Part shown: positions 45,142 through 53,367 of the stretch, piece after piece
Numbering within the stretch: position 1 is the first letter of the stretch
Layout: each line of letters starts with the position of its first letter
From: Sandarakinorhabdus glacialis
GTDB lineage: Bacteria > Pseudomonadota > Alphaproteobacteria > Sphingomonadales > Sphingomonadaceae
Direction: 5' to 3'
Length of the DNA stretch: 64,000 nt
Assembly (NCBI RefSeq): GCF_014643455.1
Contig: NZ_BMJM01000001.1
Span: 486,123 to 550,122 of the forward strand
Made by a program: the position numbers and the translations under genes
Notes under the pieces: model-generated
The model's database searches: none
Seen by the model: the letters and a program-made list of their open reading frames with translations, nothing else
What the model was told of the DNA's origin: nothing

Positions 45142-46458
45142 ATGAGTTTTCCCTGGGCAAAGCACTATCAGCCGACGAGCGATCTCGGCAAATACATGGA
45201 CAGCCGGCTGCCATTGCCGCGTTTTGTTCATGGGGCATTAGGGGCCGGATATCCGACGCCGAAGAATTTGAATTACTTTTATAACTTCGGCGTCCTCGCC
45301 GGTGTTGCACTGGTTGTTCAGATCATCACCGGCATCATTCTCGGTATGCACTATGCGGCTAATACGACGGTTGCCTTTGACTCGGTCGAGCACATCATGC
45401 GCGACGTCAGTGGTGGCTGGATGTTCCGATACATGCACGCTGTCGGTGCCAGTTTCTTCTTTGCCGTTGTTTATATCCACATTTTCCGGGGACTTTATTA
45501 CGGCTCGTTTAAACCGCCGCGGGAAGTCCTTTGGATGCTCGGATTGGTTATCTTCCTGCTGATGATGGCGACAGCCTTCATGGGTTATGTTTTGGTCTGG
45601 GGCCAGATGAGCTTCTGGGGTGCTGCGGTCATCACCGGGTTGTTCTCGGCGCTGCCGATTGTCGGCGAGGCCATCCAGACGTGGCTGCTCGGCGGTTTTG
45701 CGCCTGATAATGCGACGCTCAATCGGTTCTTTTCGTTACATTACCTGCTCCCGTTCGTGATTTTCGGGGTCATCATCCTGCATATCTGGGCGCTGCACAT
45801 TCCAGGCTCGAACAACCCGACAGGCGTCGATGTGAAGGGGCCACAGGATACGGTACCGTTTCATCCCTATTACACGGCCAAGGACTTTTTCGGGCTCGGC
45901 GTCTATTTGACGATCTTTGCTGCGGTCGTGTTCTTTGCACCTAATGTGCTGGGCGAGGCCGACAATTACATCCCGGCAAACCCGCTCTCGACGCCGGCGC
46001 ATATCGTGCCTGAGTGGTATTTCTGGCCGTTTTACGCCATTTTGCGTGCGTTCACGACGGACCTCTTCTTCATTCCAGCAAAGTTGCTCGGGGTGTTGGC
46101 GATGTTCGCGGCGATCCTGCTGCTGTTCTTCCTGCCCTGGCTGGATACGTCGCCGGTGCGTTCGAACTCGTACCGTCCGCTTAATCGCATCCTTTTCTGG
46201 GTATTTGTTGCCGTTTGCCTGGTTCTGGGCGTCTGCGGTGGCAAGCCGGCCGAGGAGCCATGGGTTCGGCTAAGCCAGATCTTCACGGCGTATTATTTTG
46301 CGCATTTCCTCATCATCACGCCGCTGGTCAGCCGCTTTGAAAAGACATTGCCGCTGCCTAACTCGATCTCCGAAGCGGTTCTTGCCAAATACGGCAAGCC
46401 GTCGCCTGCCGCGACAGCAGCGGGTGTCGGTGCTGCTGCTCCGCAGCCGGCTGAATAA
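45142..46458 (+). CDS. petB: Cytochrome bc1 cytochrome b subunit
   Basis: A 438-residue membrane subunit with eight helices. Heme-ligating histidines occur in the second and fourth helices ([10 protein letters not shown] and [21 protein letters not shown]). The Qo motif [10 protein letters not shown] is intact. The C-terminal extension is Ala/Pro-rich, as in alphaproteobacterial forms. AGGAGGA precedes ATG 45142, 10 bases after petA. The coding DNA is slightly richer in T than neighbours, as expected for a hydrophobic protein. Confidence 0.97.
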   Translation: MSFPWAKHYQPTSDLGKYMDSRLPLPRFVHGALGAGYPTPKNLNYFYNFGVLAGVALVVQIITGIILGMHYAANTTVAFDSVEHIMRDVSGGWMFRYMHAVGASFFFAVVYIHIFRGLYYGSFKPPREVLWMLGLVIFLLMMATAFMGYVLVWGQMSFWGAAVITGLFSALPIVGEAIQTWLLGGFAPDNATLNRFFSLHYLLPFVIFGVIILHIWALHIPGSNNPTGVDVKGPQDTVPFHPYYTAKDFFGLGVYLTIFAAVVFFAPNVLGEADNYIPANPLSTPAHIVPEWYFWPFYAILRAFTTDLFFIPAKLLGVLAMFAAILLLFFLPWLDTSPVRSNSYRPLNRILFWVFVAVCLVLGVCGGKPAEEPWVRLSQIFTAYYFAHFLIITPLVSRFEKTLPLPNSISEAVLAKYGKPSPAATAAGVGAAAPQPAE

Positions 46459-46469
46459 GGGTCAAATCG

Positions 46470-47300
46470 ATGGTTCGTCTTGGCGCTTTGGCCGTTGGCC
46501 TGTTTTTCTGCATTGCCGTCCTGTGGGGCGCGGTGCAGCCGCGCGATGCGGTTCCGCGTGATCCGATCAAGGAAGCCCATGAGCATCCCGAGCAGATTGC
46601 CTGGACGCATAATGGCGCTGGAAACCTTGGGGTATTCGGCACTTTCGATCGTGGGCAGTTGCAGCGCGGCTTCCAGGTTTACAAGGAAGTTTGCTCGGCT
46701 TGTCACTCGCTGAACCGGGTGGCGTTTCGTGATCTGGCGGCGCTTGGGTTTACCGGGCCGCAGATCAAGGCGATTGCTGCCGATTACCAAGTGCCCTCGG
46801 TCGACGAAAATGGTGAGGCGGCGACGCGGCCGGCGACGGCAGCCGATCGTTTGCCGCTGGTCTATGCCAATGAGACGGCTGCTCGTGCGGCGCAAAATGG
46901 CGCACTTCCGCCGGATTTGTCGCTGATTACCAAGGCGCGGCCGGATGGCACCAACTATCTTCGGTCTTTGTTGCTGGGATATCGGGACAAGGTTCCGGCC
47001 GGGCTGACGGCGTCGCCGGGTCTGCATTACAACCCGTGGTTCCATTCGGTATTCATTGCGATGCCGCCGCCGCTGGTTGCTGATGACCAGGTGACTTATG
47101 CCGATGGTACCAAGGGCACCAAGGACCAGTATGCCACTGATGTTTCAGTGTTTTTGACTTGGGCTGCGGAGCCGAAGCTGGAGGCGCGCAAGCAGATCGG
47201 AGTAGCTTCGATCCTGTTCCTGCTGATCATCACCGGGCTTGGTTACCTGAGTTACAAAAAGGTCTGGGCCGATATCAAGGGCAAGGGTAAATCTGCCTGA
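46470..47300 (+). CDS. petC: Cytochrome c1 of the bc1 complex
   Basis: A 276-residue heme c protein. Residues 1-22 form an export signal. The heme site is EVCSACHSLN (Cys75, Cys78, His79), the distal Met ligand lies in AMPPPLVADDQ, and a C-terminal helix (ILFLLIITGLGYLSYKKVW) anchors it. Completes the petABC operon, which ends with a strong terminator. Confidence 0.96.
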   Translation: MVRLGALAVGLFFCIAVLWGAVQPRDAVPRDPIKEAHEHPEQIAWTHNGAGNLGVFGTFDRGQLQRGFQVYKEVCSACHSLNRVAFRDLAALGFTGPQIKAIAADYQVPSVDENGEAATRPATAADRLPLVYANETAARAAQNGALPPDLSLITKARPDGTNYLRSLLLGYRDKVPAGLTASPGLHYNPWFHSVFIAMPPPLVADDQVTYADGTKGTKDQYATDVSVFLTWAAEPKLEARKQIGVASILFLLIITGLGYLSYKKVWADIKGKGKSA

Positions 47301-47323
47301 GTTTTCGGACAGTTCGGGAATTG

Positions 47324-47351
47324 GGGCGGTCACCTGGTGGCCGCCCTTTTT
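47324..47351 (+). terminator. Rho-independent terminator after petABC
   Basis: GGGCGG (47324-47329) pairs with CCGCCC (47341-47346), with an inner CACC/GGTG helix. The stem is followed by five T bases. It lies 23 bases past the petC stop and 18 bases before the apt ATG. Confidence 0.88.
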
Positions 47352-47368
47352 CGTTCAAGGGGTTGAGA

Positions 47369-47899
47369 ATGAACGATGATTTGCGCAGGCTGATTAGAAC
47401 GATCCCGGATTATCCAAAACCTGGCGTGCAGTTTCGGGATATCTCGACGCTTTTGCTCGATGGAACTGGGTTCCGGATGACGATTGAACGGCTGGCGGCG
47501 GCGGTCGGGCCGGTGCCGAACCTGATTGCCGGGATCGAGGCGCGGGGGTTCATCTTTGGCGCGGCGCTGGCGCAGGTGATGGGGTGTGGACTGGTTTTAT
47601 TGCGCAAGAAGAACAAGTTACCGGGGATGGTGACTGGGATCAACTATGCGCTGGAATATGGTGTCGACCGGATCGAGATGCATTCCGATGCGGTTTCGCC
47701 GGGGGCGCGGGTGGTGCTGGTCGATGATTTGATCGCGACTGGAGGGACGGCGCTGGCGGGGGTCGAGCTGCTAAGATCGGCGGGTGCAGTGGTCGATATT
47801 GCGGCGTTTGTCATCGATCTGCCCGACCTTGGCGGGGCGGGGCATTTGCGGGCAAAAGGGGTCGATGTGAAGACGTTGGTGGGGTTCGCCGGGGATTGA
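47369..47899 (+). CDS. apt: Adenine phosphoribosyltransferase
   Basis: A 176-residue salvage enzyme that makes AMP from adenine and PRPP. The PRPP loop is VVLVDDLIATGGTALAG; upstream are PDYPKPGVQFRDISTLL and GIEARGFIFGAALAQ, typical of APT. It is separate from petC by a terminator. The distant adenine deaminase (33 kb) competes for the same base, so both salvage routes exist. Confidence 0.94.
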   Translation: MNDDLRRLIRTIPDYPKPGVQFRDISTLLLDGTGFRMTIERLAAAVGPVPNLIAGIEARGFIFGAALAQVMGCGLVLLRKKNKLPGMVTGINYALEYGVDRIEMHSDAVSPGARVVLVDDLIATGGTALAGVELLRSAGAVVDIAAFVIDLPDLGGAGHLRAKGVDVKTLVGFAGD

Positions 47900-48014
47900 G
47901 CCGGGGTGGTCGAGGGTGTGATTGCGCCCTTGGACGGGATGTTTGCGGTATGTTTGGGGAAGCGCGTAGGATTTGCGCGTGGAAATGCTGCGGCGGGTGG
48001 TGGCCGCCGGGCAG

Positions 48015-48048
48015 GTAGCTGGGTCCCGGGGCGAGCCCGGGATGACAG
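48015..48048. repeat. Intergenic repeat, CCGGGATGACAG type (copy 1)
   Basis: A 34-base near-palindrome with a GTAGCTGGGTCCCGGG arm and a CCCGGGATGACAG end. It recurs at 57765-57798 with two differences and, related, on the other strand at 19200-19230. The 47900-48134 gap holds this repeat and the 28-base one below but no gene. Confidence 0.8.
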
Positions 48049-48092
48049 GTTGGTAGAGGAGGTTGGCGCCGTCGATTGGGCGCGGGGCTAGA

Positions 48093-48120
48093 CTGGATGC
48101 CAGCCTTCGCTGGCATGACA
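48093..48120. repeat. Intergenic 28-bp repeat, TGGATGCCAGCC type (copy 1)
   Basis: Twenty-eight bases including GATGCCAGCCTTCGCTGGCA, a perfect small stem (TGCCAGC/GCTGGCA) with a CTTC loop. Identical copies lie at 48565-48592 and 57698-57725. Copies 1 and 3 sit 40-45 bases from a copy of the CCGGGATGACAG repeat. Confidence 0.85.
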
Positions 48121-48134
48121 GGCTTGGAAGGGGC

Positions 48135-48464
48135 TTAGCGGCCCTTTTTGCGGGCGGCGTAGCGGGCGTCGCGGGCGGCTTTTTGGGCGGCTTCGCGGGC
48201 GATGCCTTCGAGGCGGGCGTGTTCGGCGGCGACGACTGCCTGGGCCTCCTTGGCGAGGCGGGCCTCTTCGGCGCGGACGGCGGCTTCGGCGCGTTCCTTC
48301 TTGCGTTCTTCCTCGCGCTCGGCGCGCTTTTCGGCGGCGCGGGCGCGTGCGGCCAATGCCGCTTCGTCTGGCGGCGGCGCGCTCTTGAATTTGGTGAGAG
48401 CTGCCTTGCGGGCGTCGGCCGCCGCGGTGGCGCGGTCGGTGTGATCGGGGAGTTTGAAAGCCAT
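48135..48464 (-). CDS. DUF6481-like charged helical protein
   Basis: A 109-residue protein that is almost wholly Ala, Arg, Glu and Lys. It probably forms a long single helix after the short start MAFKLPDHTDRATAAADAR. I recall such sequences as the sphingomonad family DUF6481. Function unknown. It may be a nucleic-acid- or chaperone-associated protein, but nothing in the sequence proves it. It is flanked on both sides by the 28-bp repeat. Confidence 0.7.
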   Translation of the reverse strand: MAFKLPDHTDRATAAADARKAALTKFKSAPPPDEAALAARARAAEKRAEREEERKKERAEAAVRAEEARLAKEAQAVVAAEHARLEGIAREAAQKAARDARYAARKKGR

Positions 48465-48564
48465 ATTCGGCGCTCTTTAGCGGTGAGTTCATTCCGCTGC
48501 AATGGCGTGTGTGGATTGGGCGGCAATCGGGTGGGATTCCGGGAGAGCGAGTCCGGCGGGGAGG

Positions 48565-48592
48565 CTGGATGCCAGCCTTCGCTGGCATGACA
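48565..48592. repeat. Intergenic 28-bp repeat (copy 2)
   Basis: Identical to 48093-48120 in the same orientation, just before the hydrolase remnant. The DUF6481-like gene is thus bracketed by direct copies 472 bases apart. Confidence 0.85.
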
Positions 48593-48649
48593 GTTAGAAG
48601 GGAGTTGTAACGTTGGCGGAAGGGAATCTGGTCGGCTATGGAACCGGGG

Positions 48650-49234
48650 ATGCGCCGTATCCTGCTGATCCTTGTTCTTTTGGCCGCGGCGGTGATCGTT
48701 GGCTTGTGGCGCGGTTGATCGACCTGCTGGCGCGGCACACCAAGGCGCGCAATATCGACGTGCTGACCTATAGCGCAGGCGGCACCGTCGGCAGCGACGG
48801 GCTGGCCTTGGTCGGGCGCGAGGCGCTTCGCAAAGGCGCGGTGGATCCGCGGCTGGGCGAGGTCTATCCCTGGGTGAGCAGCGACGTGCTGGTGGCGTTG
48901 CTGTTTCATCTGCCGCCGGGGGAGCGGGGGCTGGTGGCGGGGAAGACCGAACTGGCGCCGGGCAAGGTGGCGGAATATTGGTCGTTTCCGGCGGATTATC
49001 CGGAGCGGTTGCCGTGGGTGATGGCGGGGTTGCGGGAGCGGGGTCGGGGAGGTGGCGGTGGTCGCGCCGGCGGTGGGCGAGGCGAGGTCGCGGGCGCGGA
49101 AGGACGAGGTGGCCGGGCGGTTGCTGGCAGAGCGGGATCGGGTTCGGCGGCAGGGCTTGTTGCGCTTCGTGCGACAGGTGGCGTTATGCGGGTTCGACTG
49201 TGCTGGTTGCACGATGGATGCTGAAACAAGTTAA
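48650..49234 (+). pseudogene. Degraded alpha/beta-hydrolase gene
   Basis: A membrane-anchor leader (MRRILLILVLLAAAVIVGLW) starts at ATG 48650 and ends at TGA 48716-48718. The neighbouring frame immediately carries LIDLLARHTKARNIDVLTYSAGG, an esterase-like nucleophile elbow, and continues to RLPWVMAGLRERG near 49048. The sequence then becomes Gly/Arg low complexity, while a third frame continues with RSRARKDEVAGRLLAERDRV. At least two frame disruptions and a missing middle part indicate decay. The 3' end is overrun by a partial copy of the 27-base repeat. Confidence 0.6.
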
Positions 49235-49242
49235 GCATGACG
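49216..49242. repeat. Single 27-bp repeat arm (as at 8211-8300)
   Basis: One arm of the 8.2-kb inverted repeat with one mismatch, at the end of the hydrolase remnant. Confidence 0.8.
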
Positions 49243-49338
49243 AACGCTTATATTTGGGGGTCCTTGCGCGATGGTGCCGCAGGGGGAACGGGCGTTGCCC
49301 GGTGATTGTTTTCCGTGTCGTAGTGACAGGAGAGCAGG

Positions 49339-49704
49339 ATGGACGACGATCGGATCTGGGCCTTCGAGGAGAGCCTGTGGGTTGGCGATGCGGCGCATTA
49401 TCACGAGTTGATCGACGACGAATGCGTGATGGTGCTGCCGGCGCCGCCGTTCGTGATGAGCGGGGCCGAGGCGATCGAGGCGGTGTCGTCGACGCCGCGC
49501 TGGGAGCGGGTGGAGTTCAGCGAGCAACAGGTCAAGCGGCCGCAGGAGGGGCTGATCGTCATTGCCTATCATGTGGTTGCCAGCCGGGAAGGCAGCGATC
49601 CCTATTCGGCCTATTGCACGACGGTGATGCGGTGGTTGTCGCATGAGGTCTGGCGGGTGGTCCAGCATCAGCAGACGTTGCGGGGTGTCGTAGGGGGTGG
49701 TTGA
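49339..49704 (+). CDS. NTF2-like (SnoaL/DUF4440-type) small protein
   Basis: A 121-residue protein with the cone-shaped NTF2-like fold: a helical start EESLWVGDAAHYHELIDDECVMVLP, then strands around VEFSEQQVKRPQEGLIVIAYHVVA and a final WRVVQHQQTLRG. GGAGA lies upstream of ATG 49339. Such folds serve as isomerases, hydrolases or binding proteins; no active site can be named. Confidence 0.7.
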   Translation: MDDDRIWAFEESLWVGDAAHYHELIDDECVMVLPAPPFVMSGAEAIEAVSSTPRWERVEFSEQQVKRPQEGLIVIAYHVVASREGSDPYSAYCTTVMRWLSHEVWRVVQHQQTLRGVVGGG

Positions 49705-49762
49705 CGGCGTCTGGTCGTCCGTCGAGTGATGGGGCGAGTATTGTTGTCCTGTTAGTTCGGGC

Positions 49763-49818
49763 ACACCCTCACCCGGCGCGCTGGCGCGCGTCTCGCCTCT
49801 CCCGCAAGCGGGAGAGGA
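49763..49818. repeat. Palindromic repeat, single-unit form (copy 3)
   Basis: A 56-base unit: CCCTCACCC, a GGCGCGCT/GGCGCGCG inner dyad, then a CTCTCCCGC/GCGGGAGAG terminal stem. It aligns with the half-units of 2594-2723 and with 60229, 61430 and 62457. It lies between convergent genes, so it may help end transcription. Confidence 0.8.
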
Positions 49819-49821
49819 GGC

Positions 49822-50412
49822 TTATGCGAACATTCCGGACTCGAGGAACGCCAGGGTCTGGGCGATGACGCGTTTGTCGCCGACCATCATCGTGTGCTGG
49901 ACGGGCAGGGTGATGTGACCCGTCATGCCTTCGATCTTCGTGGCGGCGACGCAGACCTTGCCGTCGTTGGCGCCGGGGAGGAACAGGCGGGGCAGGATGG
50001 GGTCGAAGGGGCGGTCGCCGGCGATGATGCCGAGGGGATAATCGACTGTCCCGAGCTGGCGTTCCTCGGCCGGCGTGCGGCGGGTGCGGAGATGGGCACT
50101 GTTGGGGCCGAGAATGAGATTGTCTAGCCTGAGCGATTGCAGCGCATCCGCGAGGTTGCTGCCGCTGTTGGGCGGGGCGAGCATGACGACGCGTCCGAGA
50201 CTTTCGGGGCGGTGGGCGGTGATATAGGCGCGGGTGACGAGGCCGCCGAGTGAATGGGTGACGAAGTGGAGCGGGCCGGGGTGCTCGCGGGTGAAGGCGC
50301 GGATGCGCGGTTGCAGCCAGGCGAGGATTTCGGACATCGTGCCGCGCGAGTTGTACCACGGCGACAGTATTGCGTAGCCGGCCGGCCGGAGCGCGGCGGC
50401 GACACTGCGCAT
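49822..50412 (-). CDS. Alpha/beta hydrolase with incomplete 5' end
   Basis: A hydrolase/lipase-like protein of 196 residues from ATG 50412. It has the nucleophile elbow in HFVTHSLGGLVTRAY and the C-terminal histidine in LPVQHTMMVG. The oxyanion strand-turn (VVLLHGLGRTSFS) is encoded just upstream in the same frame, but no ATG, GTG or TTG exists between a TAA at 50503-50505 and 50412. Either the real start is non-canonical or the 5' end is lost. A close homologue would show the missing 25-30 residues. Confidence 0.7.
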   Translation of the reverse strand: MRSVAAALRPAGYAILSPWYNSRGTMSEILAWLQPRIRAFTREHPGPLHFVTHSLGGLVTRAYITAHRPESLGRVVMLAPPNSGSNLADALQSLRLDNLILGPNSAHLRTRRTPAEERQLGTVDYPLGIIAGDRPFDPILPRLFLPGANDGKVCVAATKIEGMTGHITLPVQHTMMVGDKRVIAQTLAFLESGMFA

Positions 50413-50599
50413 CGAGAAGCTGGTGCGGCCGAGACCGTGGAGAAGGACAACGGCGCCTTTTGCGCGCTCGGTGGTGAAATCATGGCGTCGCTTTCGGGGT
50501 CGTTACGGTGCGACGATGAGGCATGTCGCGACCGGCGGCAATGTGGAACCGGGTTGCCGGGCTAGTGGTTTGGCAAGCGTCATCAAAAGGAGACGCATT

Positions 50600-51097
50600 G
50601 TGGCAAGTGATCAGGAAATCGCCGGAAAGTTCTGGAAGACGCTCGATTCCGACCGGACCGTAATGCTCGGGCTCGAGGGCCATGAAGACGGCCACCTGCG
50701 GCCTATGACGGCGCAAGTTGAAGATAACGATACGGGCCGCGGGCCGATCTGGTTCTTCACGTCGGACGACAACGGCATTGTCGAGGCGATCCGCGGCGGC
50801 GCGTCCGGACGCGCGACGGCGACGCTGGTTTCAAAGGGGCACGAGCTGTTTGCCTCGTTCGACGGGACGCTTGCCGAGCATAATGACCAGGCGACGATCG
50901 ACCGGTTGTGGAACCCGTTCGTCGCGGCGTGGTACAGCGGCAAGGATGATCCCAAGCTCGTGCTGTTGCGCATGGAGCCGGGTAATGCGGTGATCTGGCT
51001 CAACGAGAATAATCTGTTCGCGGCGGTCAAGATGCTGATCGGGATCGATCCCAAGGTCGACGCCAAGGACAAGGTGGCGCAGGTTTCGCTCGGGTAG
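50600..51097 (+). CDS. General stress protein, pyridoxamine-oxidase-like fold
   Basis: A 165-residue FMN-binding split-barrel protein (general-stress-protein-26 type). It starts with GTG 50600 after a good AGGAG. Motifs include DRTVMLGLEGHEDGHLRPMTA, IWFFTSDDNGIVEAIRGG and LWNPFVAAWYSGKDDPKLVLLRM. Likely stress-related; its partner is unknown. Confidence 0.82.
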   Translation: MASDQEIAGKFWKTLDSDRTVMLGLEGHEDGHLRPMTAQVEDNDTGRGPIWFFTSDDNGIVEAIRGGASGRATATLVSKGHELFASFDGTLAEHNDQATIDRLWNPFVAAWYSGKDDPKLVLLRMEPGNAVIWLNENNLFAAVKMLIGIDPKVDAKDKVAQVSLG

Positions 51098-51154
51098 GAC
51101 TTGCCCGTTCCCCGGGGGTCGGCCAATGCTGGCCGATCTTCGGGGGAGGGCTTG

Positions 51155-51808
51155 ATGAACGATTCATTGGATGCGGGACGCGCCGCGCGGCTGCGGCGGG
51201 TTGCCGGAATGATCGCGGCGATCGCCTGGTTCGCGGTAGCGGGCCAGTTCACGGTGAGCGCCGGCAGGGCGGCGGGACTGGGCGAGCCGTTGTGGACGGT
51301 GCCGGTCAATTTGCTGGGTTTCTTCACGATCTGGGCGAATATTCTCGTCGCACTGGTGACGATGTTCGCCCCATTCGGATGGGGCGGCTTGCTCGGGCGG
51401 CCCGCAGCGCGGCTTGCGGTGTTCGTCTATATCGTCGTCGTCGGGCTGATTTATAACATCTTGCTGGTTGGCCTGTATCCCCTCGCGGGATTCGGGCTGT
51501 TCGTCGATACGCTGCTGCACCGGGTCGTGCCGGTGCTTTATGCCTTGTGGTGGCTGGTGCTGGTGCCGCGCGGGTCGGTTGGCTGGGCAACGTTGTTGCC
51601 GGGGCTGGTGGTGCCGACGCTTTATGCCTTTGTCGCGATGGGCAAGGGCGCGGCGACGGGGCGGTATCCATACCCGTTTCTCGATATCGGGGTGCACGGC
51701 ATCGGCGGCGTGATGATCAATATTGGCGGGTTGGTGGCGTTGTTCGCGGGGCTTATGGCTGTGGCGATTGCCTGGGATCGCCGGGCAGCGCCGCGCGCTG
51801 CGGCTTAG
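51155..51808 (+). CDS. Pr6Pr family membrane protein
   Basis: A 217-residue protein with six predicted membrane segments. Conserved family features include GFFTIWANILVALVTMF, YIVVVGLIYNILLVGLYP, the HR in TLLHRVVPVLYALWW and the C-terminal YPYPFLDIGVHG. Related proteins are of unknown function (FAR-17a/AIG1-like hydrolase fold). GGGAGGG precedes ATG 51155. Confidence 0.75.
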   Translation: MNDSLDAGRAARLRRVAGMIAAIAWFAVAGQFTVSAGRAAGLGEPLWTVPVNLLGFFTIWANILVALVTMFAPFGWGGLLGRPAARLAVFVYIVVVGLIYNILLVGLYPLAGFGLFVDTLLHRVVPVLYALWWLVLVPRGSVGWATLLPGLVVPTLYAFVAMGKGAATGRYPYPFLDIGVHGIGGVMINIGGLVALFAGLMAVAIAWDRRAAPRAAA

Positions 51809-51852
51809 AGGTTCGGTGCCGCGCGCTGCGTCATAAAGTTTGGGGAGAGACA

Positions 51853-53367
51853 ATGCATCCGTTCGTCCACGCCGAAGCAACGCCCGACAGACTGGCGATC
51901 ATCATGGCCGGCAGCGGGCAGGTGATGACCTATGCCGAACTCGAGGCGCGGTCGAACCAGGTCGCGCAACTGCTGCGCAGTCATGGCCTGAAGCGCGGCG
52001 ATACCGTGGCGATCATGATGAGCAACGGCATCGATTATTTGCCGGTGTGCTGGGGCGCGCAGCGGGCGGGGCTGGTTTATGTCGCGATGTCGACCAAACT
52101 GACGGCCGACGAGGCGGGCTATATCCTTTCGGATTCGGGCGCCAGGATCGTGTTTGCCAGCGCCGGATTGGCGGCGGTGGTGGCGGGGGGTGATGTGTTG
52201 GCGCGTTATGTCACCGGGGGTGCGGTGGCAGGCTTCGACGATCTCGATACGGCGCTGGCGGCGATGCCCGTGGAGCGGATCGCCGACGAGAGCGCCGGGC
52301 GCGATATGCTGTATTCAAGCGGCACCACCGGCCGTCCCAAGGGCGTGCGCGGGCCGTTGCCCGAGGGTCCGCTCGATGCCGGTGACGGGATAAGCGGGCT
52401 GGTGTCGGTGCTGTATCAGTTCGGGCCGGACATGATCTACTTGTCGCCGGCGCCGCTCTATCATGCAGCGCCGCTGCGGTATTGCATGGCGGTGCAGCGC
52501 TTCGGCGGGACAGTGGTGGTCATGGAACGGTTCGACCCCGAGGCGTATCTGGCGCTGATCGAGAAATACCGGATCACCCATAGCCAGCTGGTGCCGACGA
52601 TGTTCGTGCGGATGCTGAAACTGCCCGAAGCGGCGCGGATGGCGCATGACCTGTCGAGCTTCAAGGTGGCGATCCATGCGGCGGCACCGTGCCCGGTCGA
52701 TGTCAAGCACGCCATGCTCGAATGGTGGGGGCCGGTGATCCATGAATATTATTCGGCGACCGAGGGCGCGGGGTTCACGACGATCAATTCGCAGGAGTGG
52801 CTGGCCAAGCCGGGCTCCGTCGGCAAGGCGATTTTGGGCGAAGTGCGCGTGCTGGGCGATGACGACAGCGTTTTGCCGGCGGGGCAGACGGGGCGAATCT
52901 ATTTCGCCGGCGGGCCGGAGTTTGCCTATCACAACGACGCCGAGAAAACGGCGAGCGTGATGAGCGCGCACGGCGCGACGTTCGGGGATATTGGCCATGT
53001 CGATGCGGATGGTTATTTGTTCCTGACCGACCGGGCGGCGTTCATGATCATTTCGGGCGGGGTCAATGTCTATCCGCAGGAGGCGGAGAACGCGCTGACG
53101 CTGCATCCCGAAGTGGCGGACGTCGCGGTGTTCGGGGTGCCCGATGCCGAGATGGGCGAGGCGGTGAAGGCCGTGGTGCAGCCGCGCGACATGAGCCTGG
53201 CGGGGCCGGAGCTGGAGGCCGAGCTGATCGCGTTCGTGCGGGCGCGATTGAGCCATGTGAAATGCCCCAAGAGCATCGATTTCATGGCGGAGCTGCCGCG
53301 GCACGATACCGGCAAGCTGTACAAGCGGCTGCTCAAGGACAAATATTGGGCGGAGAGCGCCGCCTGA
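51853..53367 (+). CDS. Acyl-CoA synthetase (AMP-binding)
   Basis: A 504-residue adenylate-forming enzyme that activates an aliphatic or aromatic acid with ATP and CoA. The phosphate-binding loop is MLYSSGTTGRPKGVRG, followed by EYYSATEGAGFTTIN, FGDIGHVDADGYLFLTDRAAFMIISGG and the catalytic lysine region DTGKLYKRLLKD at the C-terminus. GGGGAGAGACA precedes ATG 51853. Substrate unknown. It overlaps the next gene by TGATG, so they are coupled. Confidence 0.9.
   Translation: MHPFVHAEATPDRLAIIMAGSGQVMTYAELEARSNQVAQLLRSHGLKRGDTVAIMMSNGIDYLPVCWGAQRAGLVYVAMSTKLTADEAGYILSDSGARIVFASAGLAAVVAGGDVLARYVTGGAVAGFDDLDTALAAMPVERIADESAGRDMLYSSGTTGRPKGVRGPLPEGPLDAGDGISGLVSVLYQFGPDMIYLSPAPLYHAAPLRYCMAVQRFGGTVVVMERFDPEAYLALIEKYRITHSQLVPTMFVRMLKLPEAARMAHDLSSFKVAIHAAAPCPVDVKHAMLEWWGPVIHEYYSATEGAGFTTINSQEWLAKPGSVGKAILGEVRVLGDDDSVLPAGQTGRIYFAGGPEFAYHNDAEKTASVMSAHGATFGDIGHVDADGYLFLTDRAAFMIISGGVNVYPQEAENALTLHPEVADVAVFGVPDAEMGEAVKAVVQPRDMSLAGPELEAELIAFVRARLSHVKCPKSIDFMAELPRHDTGKLYKRLLKDKYWAESAA

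Noticed and set aside
45142-46458. petB as horizontally acquired because of its higher T content
   Set aside because: The bias follows from hydrophobic and aromatic codons, and the operon order is the normal one.
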